A stretch of DNA of 36,436 bases from Acidimicrobiia bacterium (GCA_023265045.1 JAHFUQ010000026.1:1-36436); one strand, 5' to 3'; positions 7,511 to 15,174 are shown, numbered from the stretch's first letter. The notes: generated by a model not told the origin, from the sequence alone. Translations and numbers: made by a program.

Positions 7511-8461
7511 ATGCCACCACTGATCCGGCTGGTCGAGCACCCGGGCGAAACCGTCACGTTCGCGGAGTTCTGCGCGCAGACCGACGGGCCCGGCATCGCC
7601 GTCGACGGCTACGTGTCCGGTCCGTCGGCGTGGTCGAAGGACGGGCCCCATGCCTCGTTCAACCACCACGAGGGGGGGCGCCGCCTGTTCACCCGGGCGA
7701 CGTGCGAGCAGGCTCGGTTGGCAGTGGCGCACGGCTTGTGGGACCAGATGTTGCACGACGGAGTCCCAGGGGCCGAAGTCCACGTCAACGACGCTGACCC
7801 GGACGTGTGCACGGCGGTCTACGTCCTCGGCCATCCGGAACGGCTCGACGACGTCGCCGTCGAGCGGCTGGTGGCGGCGGAAGGGATCATCGACACGACC
7901 GCGGCCTTCTGGTGCCCGCCGTCGGTCGACGCCGACTTCCTGGCCGCCCTCGCCTGGGTGTACGAGCCGTGCTTCGACGCGCGCGCCGCGGGCCGGGCTG
8001 CCGACGCCCCCGGGCTCCCCGCCCTCATCGAGGCCGTGATCGAGCGCATCGAGGCCCATGTGGACGGGCGCGGCGGGAGTCGGCCGGCGTGGGGGGATTT
8101 TGAGGAGCGAGGCCGACGGGGCGGGGTGGTGGCCGTGGTCGAGCACGGCCCGTACGCCCGCATGGCGCTGCGCCGGGCCGGCATCCACGCGGTCGTCGCC
8201 GAGCGCCGGGCGGGCCCTTGCCGCCACATCACCCTCGCCAAGGCGTCGCCCTTCGCCGGGCCTGACCTCGACCGGGCCTACGGGCGTCTCAACGAACTGG
8301 AGCGCTGCGGCCCCGACCAGCGGTGGGGCGGCAGCGACCTCGTCGGCGGGTCGCCGCGCCGGATGGGGACCGCCCTTCCTCTGGACGAGATCCTGGCCGT
8401 CGTCGCTGATTGTGCGTTCGGGCCACGCAGGCCACGCCCGGCCCTATTCGGGCCGGGCTAA
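7511..8461 (+). CDS. Conserved hypothetical protein, possibly DHH-like
   Basis: A 316-residue cytoplasmic protein. Noticeable patches are DGYVSGPSAWSKDG, ASFNHHEGGRRLFTRATCEQ, VHVNDADPDVCTAVYVLGHP, and the C-terminal GGSDLVGGSPRRMGTALPL. The His-His pair, the DADPD segment and the Gly-rich C-terminal GGS motif loosely recall DHH/DHHA1 phosphoesterases, but I cannot place it with confidence. ATG 7511 is preceded by a G-rich tract (GTGGGGG). It is divergent from the XRE regulator with about 80 AT-richer bases between. The 3' end folds into a terminator hairpin. Confidence 0.65.
   Translation: MPPLIRLVEHPGETVTFAEFCAQTDGPGIAVDGYVSGPSAWSKDGPHASFNHHEGGRRLFTRATCEQARLAVAHGLWDQMLHDGVPGAEVHVNDADPDVCTAVYVLGHPERLDDVAVERLVAAEGIIDTTAAFWCPPSVDADFLAALAWVYEPCFDARAAGRAADAPGLPALIEAVIERIEAHVDGRGGSRPAWGDFEERGRRGGVVAVVEHGPYARMALRRAGIHAVVAERRAGPCRHITLAKASPFAGPDLDRAYGRLNELERCGPDQRWGGSDLVGGSPRRMGTALPLDEILAVVADCAFGPRRPRPALFGPG
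8436..8458 (+). terminator. Hairpin terminator embedded in the end of the coding sequence
   Basis: GCCCGGCCC (8436-8444), loop TATTC, GGGCCGGGC (8450-8458): a perfect 9-bp stem directly before the TAA stop at 8459-8461. The hairpin encodes the last residues of the protein. It also faces the convergent transglycosylase gene. Confidence 0.65.
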
Positions 8462-8483
8462 CCCCGCGCCGCGGACCCGGCGG

Positions 8484-9047
8484 CTACGCCACCCCGGCGA
8501 GGCGCAGCACGCGGTCGACGTAGTCACGGGAGTGGTTGTAGTTCCAGAGGGCGGACCGCAGGCGGGCCGGGTCGGCGGCCCCGTTGGCGCACAGCAGCCG
8601 GGCGGCGCCGTGGAGGGCGTCGGCGGCGTTGCCGACATCGGCCACGCCGTCCCCGTCCCCGTCGGTCCCGTAGGCGGCCCACGTCCCGGGCAGGAACTGC
8701 ATCGGTCCCTCGGCGCCGGCCGGCGACGCGTCGGTGCGCCGGCCCCTCCCCGTCTCGACGTCGGCGATGGCGAGCAGCACGGTCGCCGGCAGCCCCGGGC
8801 AGGTTGACGCGGCGGCGCGGGCGTTCGCGGTCCACGTATCCACCGGCGCGCCGTCGGGGCGGGGTACGGTCGTCGGCGGAGTAGCTGAGGGGGCGCGCAC
8901 CGCGGCCACAACGGTGTGGGCGCGGGCCGCGCCGACGAACAGCAGTGGCGCGAGCGCGGAAGCGAAGCCCGCCCACACGAGCCGTCCCGGGTAACGGCGC
9001 AGTTCAGCCCCGTACCGGACGCGAAAAGGCAACCCCTCGGCGCCCAA
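8484..9047 (-). CDS. Secreted lytic transglycosylase (SLT domain)
   Basis: Up to 187 residues. A hydrophobic export segment (FASALAPLLFVGAARA) is followed by a Pro/Thr-rich linker and an SLT-type lysozyme-like domain: PATVLLAIADVETGRG with the catalytic Glu, SPAGAEGPMQFLPGTWAAYG, the Asp-rich loop DGDGDGVADVGNAADAL, and SALWNYNHSRDYVDRVL. It cleaves peptidoglycan glycan strands outside the membrane. The start is unclear: TTG 9047 gives an Arg-rich n-region before the hydrophobic core, while GTG 8978 has GGGACGG just upstream but almost no positive n-region. It is followed convergently by the 7511 gene. Next to an L,D-transpeptidase it forms a small cell-wall cluster. Confidence 0.85.
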   Translation of the reverse strand: MGAEGLPFRVRYGAELRRYPGRLVWAGFASALAPLLFVGAARAHTVVAAVRAPSATPPTTVPRPDGAPVDTWTANARAAASTCPGLPATVLLAIADVETGRGRRTDASPAGAEGPMQFLPGTWAAYGTDGDGDGVADVGNAADALHGAARLLCANGAADPARLRSALWNYNHSRDYVDRVLRLAGVA

Positions 9048-9092
9048 CTCGGAGTACCTGCCCGCGCCACGCGGCTCTTGAAACCTGGCTGG

Positions 9093-9863
9093 TTACGCCC
9101 GGATCTCCACCGGCACGCCCAAGGGCAGCTTCTCGGCCAGCTTGGTGATGGCGTCGTTGGTCATGCGGATGCAGCCGTTGCTCACATCACGCCCCACGCT
9201 CGAGGGGTCGCCGGTGCCGTGGATGCCGAACTGGCCATCGCCCCCGCCGAAGTCGTACCAGACCTCGGAGAAGCCCGAGAGCCCGTAGGCATAGGGTCCG
9301 TACGACGAACGCTGCGAGGGGACCACCTGGATCAGTTCGGTGGTGTAGAAGAGCCCGCCCGGTGTCGGCGTGGTGTCATGCCCCACGCCCACCGGCGCCT
9401 GCAGGTAGATGTCCTTGCCTTCGTACGCGGTCAGGCGGTGTTCGCCCATCTCCACGACGATGCGCCACGCGTGCGACGTCACGGTCACGTCGGCGCGCCG
9501 GATCCAGCCGGTGCTGCCGTTGGGCCGCACGGGCAGGTAGACGTTGAGCCAGTCGCCCTTGTCTTCCTTCACGAGAAGGACGCGCGTCGTGCCGTAGGTC
9601 GGGTTGGGGTTGGCGATGGTGCGCGCCGCCTCGGCCGCACCAGGTTCGTCGTACACCGTCACCCGGCGCACCTCGGCGGTGGCGACCTCGTAGACGGGAT
9701 AGCCGAGGGTGGTCGTCGTGGTCGCCGGCGCGGTGGGCGGCGCGACCGTGCTGGCCAGCCCCATCTGCGCTCGCACCGCCGACGAGGTGGGAGCGCCACG
9801 GTCGATGCCGCACGCGCTCAGCGTGAGGAGCAGGGAAAGGCCGAGGACAACCGCGCGGCGCAC
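9093..9863 (-). CDS. L,D-transpeptidase lipoprotein (YkuD domain)
   Basis: A 256-residue exported lipoprotein. The signal peptide VRRAVVLGLSLLLTLSAC has a lipobox with Cys18. A Thr/Pro linker follows, then an SH3-like region (about 58-128) and a YkuD catalytic domain (about 132-256) with conserved His215 (IHGTGDP) and nucleophile Cys231 (SNGCIRM). It makes 3-3 peptidoglycan cross-links at the outer membrane face, or attaches peptides to peptidoglycan; such enzymes underlie beta-lactam-tolerant cross-linking in actinobacteria. GTG 9863 is chosen because the lipoprotein signal starts there and a TACCCT box lies seven bases upstream. The open frame extends further upstream, but without signal-peptide logic. 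Confidence 0.92.
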   Translation of the reverse strand: MRRAVVLGLSLLLTLSACGIDRGAPTSSAVRAQMGLASTVAPPTAPATTTTTLGYPVYEVATAEVRRVTVYDEPGAAEAARTIANPNPTYGTTRVLLVKEDKGDWLNVYLPVRPNGSTGWIRRADVTVTSHAWRIVVEMGEHRLTAYEGKDIYLQAPVGVGHDTTPTPGGLFYTTELIQVVPSQRSSYGPYAYGLSGFSEVWYDFGGGDGQFGIHGTGDPSSVGRDVSNGCIRMTNDAITKLAEKLPLGVPVEIRA

Positions 9864-9870
9864 GGACGCG

Positions 9871-9876
9871 AGGGTA
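9871..9876 (-). promoter_or_regulatory. -10 box for a leaderless L,D-transpeptidase message
   Basis: On the minus strand TACCCT is followed by seven bases and GTG 9863, with no Shine-Dalgarno sequence between. Confidence 0.55.
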
Positions 9877-9971
9877 CCGGCGTGGCGGCGCGGTCTGGGG
9901 CGCGTCACGTTTCGAGCCGACCTGGAAAGGGAACCAATGATCCGAGTCGAAAAGTCTAAATAGGAGGAACC

Positions 9972-10031
9972 GTGTATATCGGAATTGGAACCCTCATCCT
10001 CATCATCATTCTGATCCTTCTGCTGACCTAG
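9972..10031 (+). CDS. Nineteen-residue hydrophobic membrane peptide
   Basis: GTG 9972 follows the strongest ribosome-binding site in the window, AGGAGG at 9962-9967, with a four-base spacer. The product VYIGIGTLILIIILILLLT is almost entirely Ile/Leu and long enough for one membrane helix. The locus is distinctly AT-rich compared with its surroundings. Just upstream an eight-codon frame (ATG 9937 to TAG 9963, preceded by GGAAAGGGA) ends inside the ribosome-binding site and could act as a leader. The last 26 bases overlap the convergent permease gene. Function unknown; small membrane peptides often modulate larger membrane proteins. Confidence 0.6.
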   Translation: MYIGIGTLILIIILILLLT

Positions 10032-11103
10032 CGGCGGCTTCGGCCGGCCGGAGCTCGGTGTAGACGACCTTGGCTGCAGCCACAACCGGCACTGCCAGCA
10101 GGGCGCCCACGAGCCCGCCGGCGGACACGCCGATGAGGGCCGCCGTCATCGTGGCCGGAGGTGACAGCTTGACGGCGCGCCCAACGACCAGCGGCTGGAT
10201 GATGTGGTTCTCCACATTCAGGTACACGATGAAGAACACCGCGCACGCCACGGCGGTGCCCGCGCCCCGGGTCAGCCCGAGGAGCACAAAGGGGATCCCT
10301 CCGGCGGCCCCGCCGATCTGGGGGATGAGGTCCCAGAGCGCGACCCAAATTGCGGCCAAGGGGGCGAGCGGGACGCGCAACACCAGGCCGACCACCAAGG
10401 TGCAGACGCCGGCGATGCACGCGACGAGCAGGGAGCCGGCGACGTACCGGCCCACCGTCGCGTAGGCGAGCCGCCCGATGCGCACCGCCCGGTCGCGCCG
10501 GCGGGGAGGCACGAGGCGGCAGACGCCGCGCACCAGGCGCGGGCCGTCGAGCAACAGGGCCAGGGTGATGAGCAAGGTGAACCCGGTCACCAGCAGGCCG
10601 TCGGCCAGGCGGACGGCGGCGTCGCCGATAGGCGTGTCGTCGCCCTGGAAGCGTTTGGGCAAGTCCTTGATCCACTGCTGAACCTTGTCCGCCGCGCCGG
10701 CGCGCTTGAGGTCGTCGCCCACGACGGGGAGCTGGTTGATCTGGCTCACGACGTGGTCGACGTCTTTCGACAGGTCCCGCCCCTGGTCGATGGCGCGCGG
10801 CAGGAGCACGGCGATGATGACCATCGCGGCGGCAGCGATGGCGGAGATGACGATGGCGACGGCCATGCTGCGCCGGCTGCCCAGGCGCGTCTCGACCTTG
10901 GTCACGACCGGGTCGAGGGCCATGGCGACGAGCACGCCGACGGCGAGGACGGTGATGGAGCGGGGCGCCTCGTGGACGAGCCCGGTGGCCGAGACGAGGG
11001 CCACGAACGCGCCCATGGCCCACGCCACCGAGCGCCAGTCCAACTCGGCCACGCGCACGGGTAGCGCGCCGGCGGGCGGGGCTGGAGCGCCCTCATCCGT
11101 CAC
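10006..11103 (-). CDS. AI-2E family permease (first of a divergent pair)
   Basis: A 365-residue integral membrane protein of the AI-2E/PerM family. Two N-terminal membrane segments (VAWAMGAFVALVSATGLVH and ITVLAVGVLVAMALDPVV) are followed by an extracytoplasmic helical domain (about 95-170) and the conserved C-terminal core: LVTGFTLLITLALLLDGPRL, LAAIWVALWDLIPQIGGAAG, NVENHIIQPLVVGRAVKLSP, and GLVGALLAVPVVAAAKVV. Substrate is unknown; the family includes exporters of small signals and Na+/H+ antiporters. GTG 11103 is chosen because TACGAT lies six bases upstream. It is divergent from a second AI-2E permease. Confidence 0.88.
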   Translation of the reverse strand: MTDEGAPAPPAGALPVRVAELDWRSVAWAMGAFVALVSATGLVHEAPRSITVLAVGVLVAMALDPVVTKVETRLGSRRSMAVAIVISAIAAAAMVIIAVLLPRAIDQGRDLSKDVDHVVSQINQLPVVGDDLKRAGAADKVQQWIKDLPKRFQGDDTPIGDAAVRLADGLLVTGFTLLITLALLLDGPRLVRGVCRLVPPRRRDRAVRIGRLAYATVGRYVAGSLLVACIAGVCTLVVGLVLRVPLAPLAAIWVALWDLIPQIGGAAGGIPFVLLGLTRGAGTAVACAVFFIVYLNVENHIIQPLVVGRAVKLSPPATMTAALIGVSAGGLVGALLAVPVVAAAKVVYTELRPAEAAARSAEGSE

Positions 11104-11109
11104 GTCGGT

Positions 11110-11115
11110 ATCGTA
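11110..11115 (-). promoter_or_regulatory. -10 box in the 21-bp divergent permease interval
   Basis: TACGAT on the minus strand, six bases before GTG 11103. The opposite gene starts at ATG 11125, so both promoters must overlap in this interval or extend into the opposing coding sequence. Confidence 0.5.
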
Positions 11116-11124
11116 CTGACGTCG

Positions 11125-12168
11125 ATGGCGGCCTCCGATTCGCCCCGGGAGCGCATCCGGTTCACGCCCCGGTCGGTGGTGCTCGCCGTGGCCATGTTCG
11201 GCGCCACCATCACCCTGCTCGGCGCCGCGGCCGCGTCCCGGCGGGTCATCGGGTGGATCCTCGTGGCCGGCGTGGTGGCGGCCCTGTTGCACCCCCTCGT
11301 CAGCTTTCTGGCCCTCCGCATGCGCCGGGGTCTGGCCGTCCTGTTGGTGATGCTCGTGCTGGTCGGCGCGGCCGGCGCGGCGCTGTACGGCGTCGTCGAC
11401 AACGTCACCCGGGAGACCCGCCGCCTCCAGCAGGCGGCGCCGGAGCGGGCGCGGCTGCTGGAGCAGTCGCCGCGCTGGGGGAAGCTGGCGCGCGACTTCA
11501 AGCTCGAGGAGCGGACGCGCCGGTTCGTCAAGCAGGTGCCGGAGCGCCTGCGCGGAGGCAGCGCGGCTGAAGCGCTCCAGGCGGCCGGGTCGCGCGGCGT
11601 CGCCTTCCTGGCCACCACCGTGCTGACGATCTTCTTCCTGCTCCACGGGCCCCGCATCGCCCGCCGCGGGCTCGCCCAGGTCCGCGACCCCGCCCGCCGG
11701 GCGCGCTGGCGGGAGGCGGCGGTCGCCGTCTACCGGCGCGGGTTCGGCTACGCCACCGGGACGCTGGCCATGGCGGCGGCGGCGGGGCTCTTCGGCTACG
11801 ACATGGCGCGGCTGGCGAACGTCCCCGGCGCCGCGCCCCTCGGTATCTGGATCGGCCTGTGGGACCTGGTGCCGGGCATGGGGGCGTTCGTCGGCGCCCT
11901 TCCCGTCCTGCTGCTGGCCGGCGTCGTCTCGGCCGAACGCATGGTGTGGCTGGCGGCGGCGTTCCTCGTCTATCAGGCGATCGAGAACCACTTTGTGCAA
12001 CGGCCCGTCGAAGAGGCGACGGTGCGCGTCGGGCCGTTCCTCACCCTGGTCGGCGCCTTGGTCGGGCTCGAGCTGAGCGGCGTCGCCGGGGCCCTGCTGA
12101 CGATCCTCGCCATCGCGCTGCTCGTTGTCGCCCTCGACGAGCTTTACGGAAAACCAACGGCGGGTTGA
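11125..12168 (+). CDS. AI-2E family permease (second of a divergent pair)
   Basis: A 347-residue integral membrane protein of the same family as the gene on the other strand but clearly diverged from it. Two N-terminal membrane segments (SVVLAVAMFGATITLLGAA and VIGWILVAGVVAALLHPLV) precede a charged extracytoplasmic region (about 95-145) and the family core: LATTVLTIFFLLHGPRI, LGIWIGLWDLVPGMGAF, YQAIENHFVQRPVEEATV, and LSGVAGALLTILAIALLVV. The conserved NH-x-Q-P element of the family is present. ATG 11125 has no Shine-Dalgarno sequence. The next gene starts 60 bases downstream on the same strand. Confidence 0.87.
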   Translation: MAASDSPRERIRFTPRSVVLAVAMFGATITLLGAAAASRRVIGWILVAGVVAALLHPLVSFLALRMRRGLAVLLVMLVLVGAAGAALYGVVDNVTRETRRLQQAAPERARLLEQSPRWGKLARDFKLEERTRRFVKQVPERLRGGSAAEALQAAGSRGVAFLATTVLTIFFLLHGPRIARRGLAQVRDPARRARWREAAVAVYRRGFGYATGTLAMAAAAGLFGYDMARLANVPGAAPLGIWIGLWDLVPGMGAFVGALPVLLLAGVVSAERMVWLAAAFLVYQAIENHFVQRPVEEATVRVGPFLTLVGALVGLELSGVAGALLTILAIALLVVALDELYGKPTAG

Positions 12169-12228
12169 AACTCCTCCGACGGCGGCGGCGTTCTTCTGGG
12201 TGACAAGTTCCTTGTGACGGAGGTCCAG

Positions 12229-13893
12229 ATGGGTTACGTGATACGGCGGTCGCTTCCCTCGTTGTCGTTGTTGGTGGCGCTGGTGCTCGGGGTCGGCTTC
12301 CTGGCCGTCGGGTTCCTCGACGCCCCGGTCTGGTTCCCGGTCGCGTTCGCGATCGTGATCCTGACCATCCAGTACTTCGTCAACCCGTTCATCATCCAGT
12401 GGCTCGTGCCTGCCACCGTCATCCCGCACGACGGCGAGCGCTACAGCACCGACCACCGGGTCGGCGAGATCGTCGCCCGGCGCTGCCGTGACGCCGGCGT
12501 CCCCCTCGTCACCCTCGGCATCGTCGACGACGGGACGCCCAACGCCTTCACCTTCGGTCGCCGGCCCAAGGACGCCCGGGTGTGGATCACCCGCGGCCTG
12601 CTGGAGCGGCTCGACGAGCGCGAGCTCGACGCGGTCGTGACCCACGAGATCGGCCACATCAAGCACTGGGACTTCGTGGTGATGACGGTCGCCGCCGTCG
12701 TCCCGATGGTCCTCTACTTCGTGTACATCACCGCCCGCGGCGCGGACCGCAGCGAGGCGCGGGCCGTGGCCATCGGCGCGTACGTTGCCTACCTCGTCTC
12801 CCAGTTGACGCTGCTGGCGTTGAGTCGGGCCCGGGAGACCGCGGCCGACCACTGGTCGTGCGCGTGCACCGGTGACGGCGACGCGTTGGCGTCCGCGCTC
12901 GTCAAGGTCGCCTACGGCATGGGCCAGGCCGACGCCGAACGCAAGAACGAGATTGACGCCCTCGTGGCGTCGGGCAAAGCCGGCAGGGCCGAGGCCCGCA
13001 AGCGCCAGGCTCGGGCCGACCGGGCCCGCTCCATGCGGGCCATGGGCATCTTCGAGCCGTCGGCCGCGGCGGCCATGTCGTCGGCCTTCGCGCAGGGCAT
13101 CGACCCCGAGCGCGCCGTGGCCGCCATGCGCTGGGACCTGGCCAACCCGTGGGGCCGCACGCTGGAGAAGCTGTCGTCGCACCCGCTGGTGGCGCGGCGC
13201 ATCGAGAACCTGGAGCGCTCAGGCTTGCCCGGCGCGCCCCGGGACTGGAGCGTGTTGAAGGCGATGGCCACCGTGCCCGCCGAAGAAGTGTCGGCCGCTC
13301 GGGCCCGGTTCGGGTTCGAGCTGTTCGTCGCCATCGCCCCGTGGGCGATCCTCATGGCCGTCGCCCTCTTCGGGTTCTTCACCGGCTCGCTGGCGTCGAT
13401 CGGCTTGGCGCTGGCGCTCGCGGGCGGGCTGCTGTTCGTCAAGCAACACGTGAAGTACCCCGGCGAGTTCGCCCCTGTGCCCGAGGTCACGGGGCTGCTC
13501 GAGCGGCTCGACGCCAGCCCGGTGCGGGGCATCGGCGTCGAGGTCCGGGGCCGCATCGTCGGCCGTGGCATGCCGGGCTATGTGCTGTCGCCCGACCTGG
13601 TCGTGCAGGACGGCTCGGGCTTCGTTCCCCTCGTCTACCGCCAGCCCGTCCCGCTGGCCCGCGAGTTCTTCGGGCTGTTCCGGGCGCAGAGCTGGATGGG
13701 CTCGGAGGTGGTGGCGCGCGGGTGGTACCGCCGGTCGCCGGGGCCGGGCGTGGAGTTGCGCGACGTCGTGTCGGTCGACGGCGACAACAGGGGGCGACGA
13801 GCCCGTTCGTTCCAGTGGGTCGCCGCCTACGTGGCGTCCGGTCTGCTGGTCGTCGCCGGGGCCGTGGTGATGGCGTTCAGTTTGGCGATCTGA
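12229..13893 (+). CDS. M48 family zinc metallopeptidase, HtpX-like with long C-terminal extension
   Basis: A 554-residue membrane protease. Two N-terminal membrane segments (about 12-32 and 36-60) precede the M48 catalytic region with HEIGH (His139, Glu140, His143) and the third zinc ligand Glu203 in RARETAADHWS; two further membrane segments lie between them. HtpX-type enzymes degrade damaged membrane proteins. Typical HtpX is near 290 residues; here about 250 residues follow, with a membrane hairpin (about 368-405), a soluble strand-rich domain (GIGVEVRGRIVGRGMPGYV, LVVQDGSGFVPLVYRQP) and a final membrane helix. ATG 12229 is chosen over GTG 12214 because GGAGG lies five bases before it. Confidence 0.88.
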   Translation: MGYVIRRSLPSLSLLVALVLGVGFLAVGFLDAPVWFPVAFAIVILTIQYFVNPFIIQWLVPATVIPHDGERYSTDHRVGEIVARRCRDAGVPLVTLGIVDDGTPNAFTFGRRPKDARVWITRGLLERLDERELDAVVTHEIGHIKHWDFVVMTVAAVVPMVLYFVYITARGADRSEARAVAIGAYVAYLVSQLTLLALSRARETAADHWSCACTGDGDALASALVKVAYGMGQADAERKNEIDALVASGKAGRAEARKRQARADRARSMRAMGIFEPSAAAAMSSAFAQGIDPERAVAAMRWDLANPWGRTLEKLSSHPLVARRIENLERSGLPGAPRDWSVLKAMATVPAEEVSAARARFGFELFVAIAPWAILMAVALFGFFTGSLASIGLALALAGGLLFVKQHVKYPGEFAPVPEVTGLLERLDASPVRGIGVEVRGRIVGRGMPGYVLSPDLVVQDGSGFVPLVYRQPVPLAREFFGLFRAQSWMGSEVVARGWYRRSPGPGVELRDVVSVDGDNRGRRARSFQWVAAYVASGLLVVAGAVVMAFSLAI

Positions 13894-13897
13894 CCCT

Positions 13898-13916
13898 CCC
13901 AGCGCGCCGCGCTGGG
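13898..13916 (+). terminator. Hairpin terminator after the M48 gene
   Basis: CCCAGCGCG (13898-13906) is inverted as CGCGCTGGG (13908-13916). It sits five bases after the stop codon and just upstream of the next promoter. There is no U-tract. Confidence 0.6.
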
Positions 13917-13922
13917 AACCGT

Positions 13923-13928
13923 TACATT
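13923..13928 (+). promoter_or_regulatory. -10 box for a leaderless message
   Basis: TACATT is followed by eight bases and ATG 13937. No Shine-Dalgarno sequence is present. Confidence 0.6.
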
Positions 13929-13936
13929 TCGCAGCC

Positions 13937-14341
13937 ATGGCGAAACTCAGCGCGGTGAAGCTGAAGATCGGCACCAAGGGCGCGATGATCCCTGTCGACG
14001 TCACATACACCATCACCTTCAGCAAGAAGGACATCGAGTCGAAGGCGGTCTTCAAGGAGACGTGCCGGCTCATCGGTGACGACACCGACGTCGGCGATCC
14101 GCCGTCGGCCGGCGCCGACGACGTGTTGGGGTTCCTGACCCCGATGTTCAACAAGAAGACGGCGGCGGAGCCGTCCATCGAACGGCATTGGACCAAGAAC
14201 TACCGCAAGGCCCAACTCGACGAGGACCGGGGCAAGGACGTCGACGAGATCAGGGCGCTGGTCACCTTGATCCCGGTGCCGCCGACGACCGCAGCGCCGG
14301 TGGCGCGCCAGAGCGCGGTGGTCAAGCGCCAGATGGGCTGA
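13937..14341 (+). CDS. Hypothetical protein, 134 residues
   Basis: A small, charged, soluble protein that I do not recognise. The N-terminal half is strand-rich with alternating Lys and hydrophobic residues (LSAVKLKIGTKGAMIPVDVT, YTITFSKKDIESKAVFKETC) and contains one Cys. The centre is acidic (GDDTDVGDPPSAGADD) and the C-terminus basic, ending RQSAVVKRQMG. No signal peptide or membrane segment. The start is supported by a TANNNT box eight bases upstream. Its stop codon overlaps the likely CTG start of the EEP hydrolase gene, so the two form an operon. Confidence 0.65.
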   Translation: MAKLSAVKLKIGTKGAMIPVDVTYTITFSKKDIESKAVFKETCRLIGDDTDVGDPPSAGADDVLGFLTPMFNKKTAAEPSIERHWTKNYRKAQLDEDRGKDVDEIRALVTLIPVPPTTAAPVARQSAVVKRQMG

Positions 14342-15075
14342 ACGACCTCGTCGTCCTGACGTTCAACATCCGCACCGACCGCGGCCTCGACGGTCGGAAC
14401 GCGTGGTGGTTGCGGCGGCGTGCGGCCGCGGCCGCGATCGAGGAGATCGCTCCCGACGTCGCCGGGCTGCAGGAGGTCCGGCCCCTGCAGCGCAAGTACC
14501 TCCAGCGGCGGCTACGCCCGTACGGCTGGTTGAGCAAGGGCCGGGCCAAGCTGAAGGGCAGGGGCGAGCACTGCCCGGTGCTGTACCGCCGTGACCGCCT
14601 CGAGGTCGAGCGTTGGGACGTTCGCTGGTACGCACCCGACCAGCCCGACCGCATCGCCACCATCGCTCATTTCGGGGCGTTCAGCGTGCTGAACACGCAC
14701 CTGGCCGAACGGTCGGCGCCGGCGCGCGACCATTCGGTGGCGGCGCTGCTGGCGTGGCTCCGCGAGTCCGCCGGGCCCTGGGTCGTCATGGGCGACCTGA
14801 ACGCCACGCCCGCCGACGCATCCGTGCAGGCGCTGCTCGCCGCCGGCTTGCGCGACGCGCTGAGCGGGTTGCCCGCCGACGGAGCGGGGGCCGCCACCGG
14901 CCATGAGTGGACCGGCAAGACCGACGGCCGGCGCATCGACCACATCCTCGTGTCGCCGGGGATCGAGGTGGTCGACGCCTCGATCGTCCGTTCCCGTCCC
15001 TTCGGCCGCCTCCCCTCCGACCACTGGCCGGTCGTCGCTCGCCTCCGGGTGGGGGCCGCCGAACTGCGCTCGTAG
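14338..15075 (+). CDS. Endonuclease/exonuclease/phosphatase (EEP) family hydrolase
   Basis: A 245-residue hydrolase of the EEP fold, Mg2+-dependent, cleaving phosphodiesters or phosphomonoesters. Motifs in order are LTFNIRTD (Asn10), GLQEVR (Glu46), NTHLAE, GDLNATP, RRIDHILVS, and SDHWPVVARL with the catalytic Asp-His. No signal peptide, so probably cytoplasmic; substrate unknown. No ATG, GTG or TTG lies near the conserved N-terminus. CTG 14338-14340 overlaps the upstream TGA as CTGA and gives an N-terminus two residues before the first strand, as expected for the family. The TAG stop is inside a palindromic repeat. Confidence 0.87.
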   Translation: MNDLVVLTFNIRTDRGLDGRNAWWLRRRAAAAAIEEIAPDVAGLQEVRPLQRKYLQRRLRPYGWLSKGRAKLKGRGEHCPVLYRRDRLEVERWDVRWYAPDQPDRIATIAHFGAFSVLNTHLAERSAPARDHSVAALLAWLRESAGPWVVMGDLNATPADASVQALLAAGLRDALSGLPADGAGAATGHEWTGKTDGRRIDHILVSPGIEVVDASIVRSRPFGRLPSDHWPVVARLRVGAAELRS

Positions 15076-15115
15076 CGCTGTGATTTGGCTGGTTTCGGCC
15101 CAGATCACAGCGCTA
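15073..15115. repeat. Intergenic palindromic element, copy A
   Basis: TAGCGCTGTGAT (15073-15084) is perfectly inverted as ATCACAGCGCTA (15104-15115), a 12-bp stem with a 19-base loop. It contains the stop codon of the EEP gene. It shares CGCTGTGATTT and ATCAC-N2-CGCTA with a second element at 31921-31967. Its position between convergent genes suggests a terminator that recurs in the genome. Confidence 0.65.
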
Positions 15116-15149
15116 ACGGTGTCACTGCGTTCCGTGCCACGCAGGCTAC

Positions 15150-15174
15150 GGCGCACCGCCTTTCGGCGGGCGCC
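15150..15174 (-). terminator. Hairpin terminator for the metallo-beta-lactamase-fold gene
   Basis: GGCGC-A-CCGCC, loop TTTC, GGCGG-GCGCC: ten paired bases with one bulge. It begins at the stop codon of the minus-strand gene ending at 15174. Confidence 0.55.

Noticed and set aside
7511-8461. Firm assignment as a DHH phosphoesterase
   Set aside because: The His-His and terminal Gly-rich motifs are only loosely similar and the DHH triad is not seen.
10006-13182. A very long open frame on the minus strand running across both permease genes and the M48 gene
   Set aside because: Only the part up to 11103 encodes a recognisable protein. The remainder is low-complexity Arg/Gly/Asp/His sequence antisense to two clear genes, a typical GC-rich shadow.
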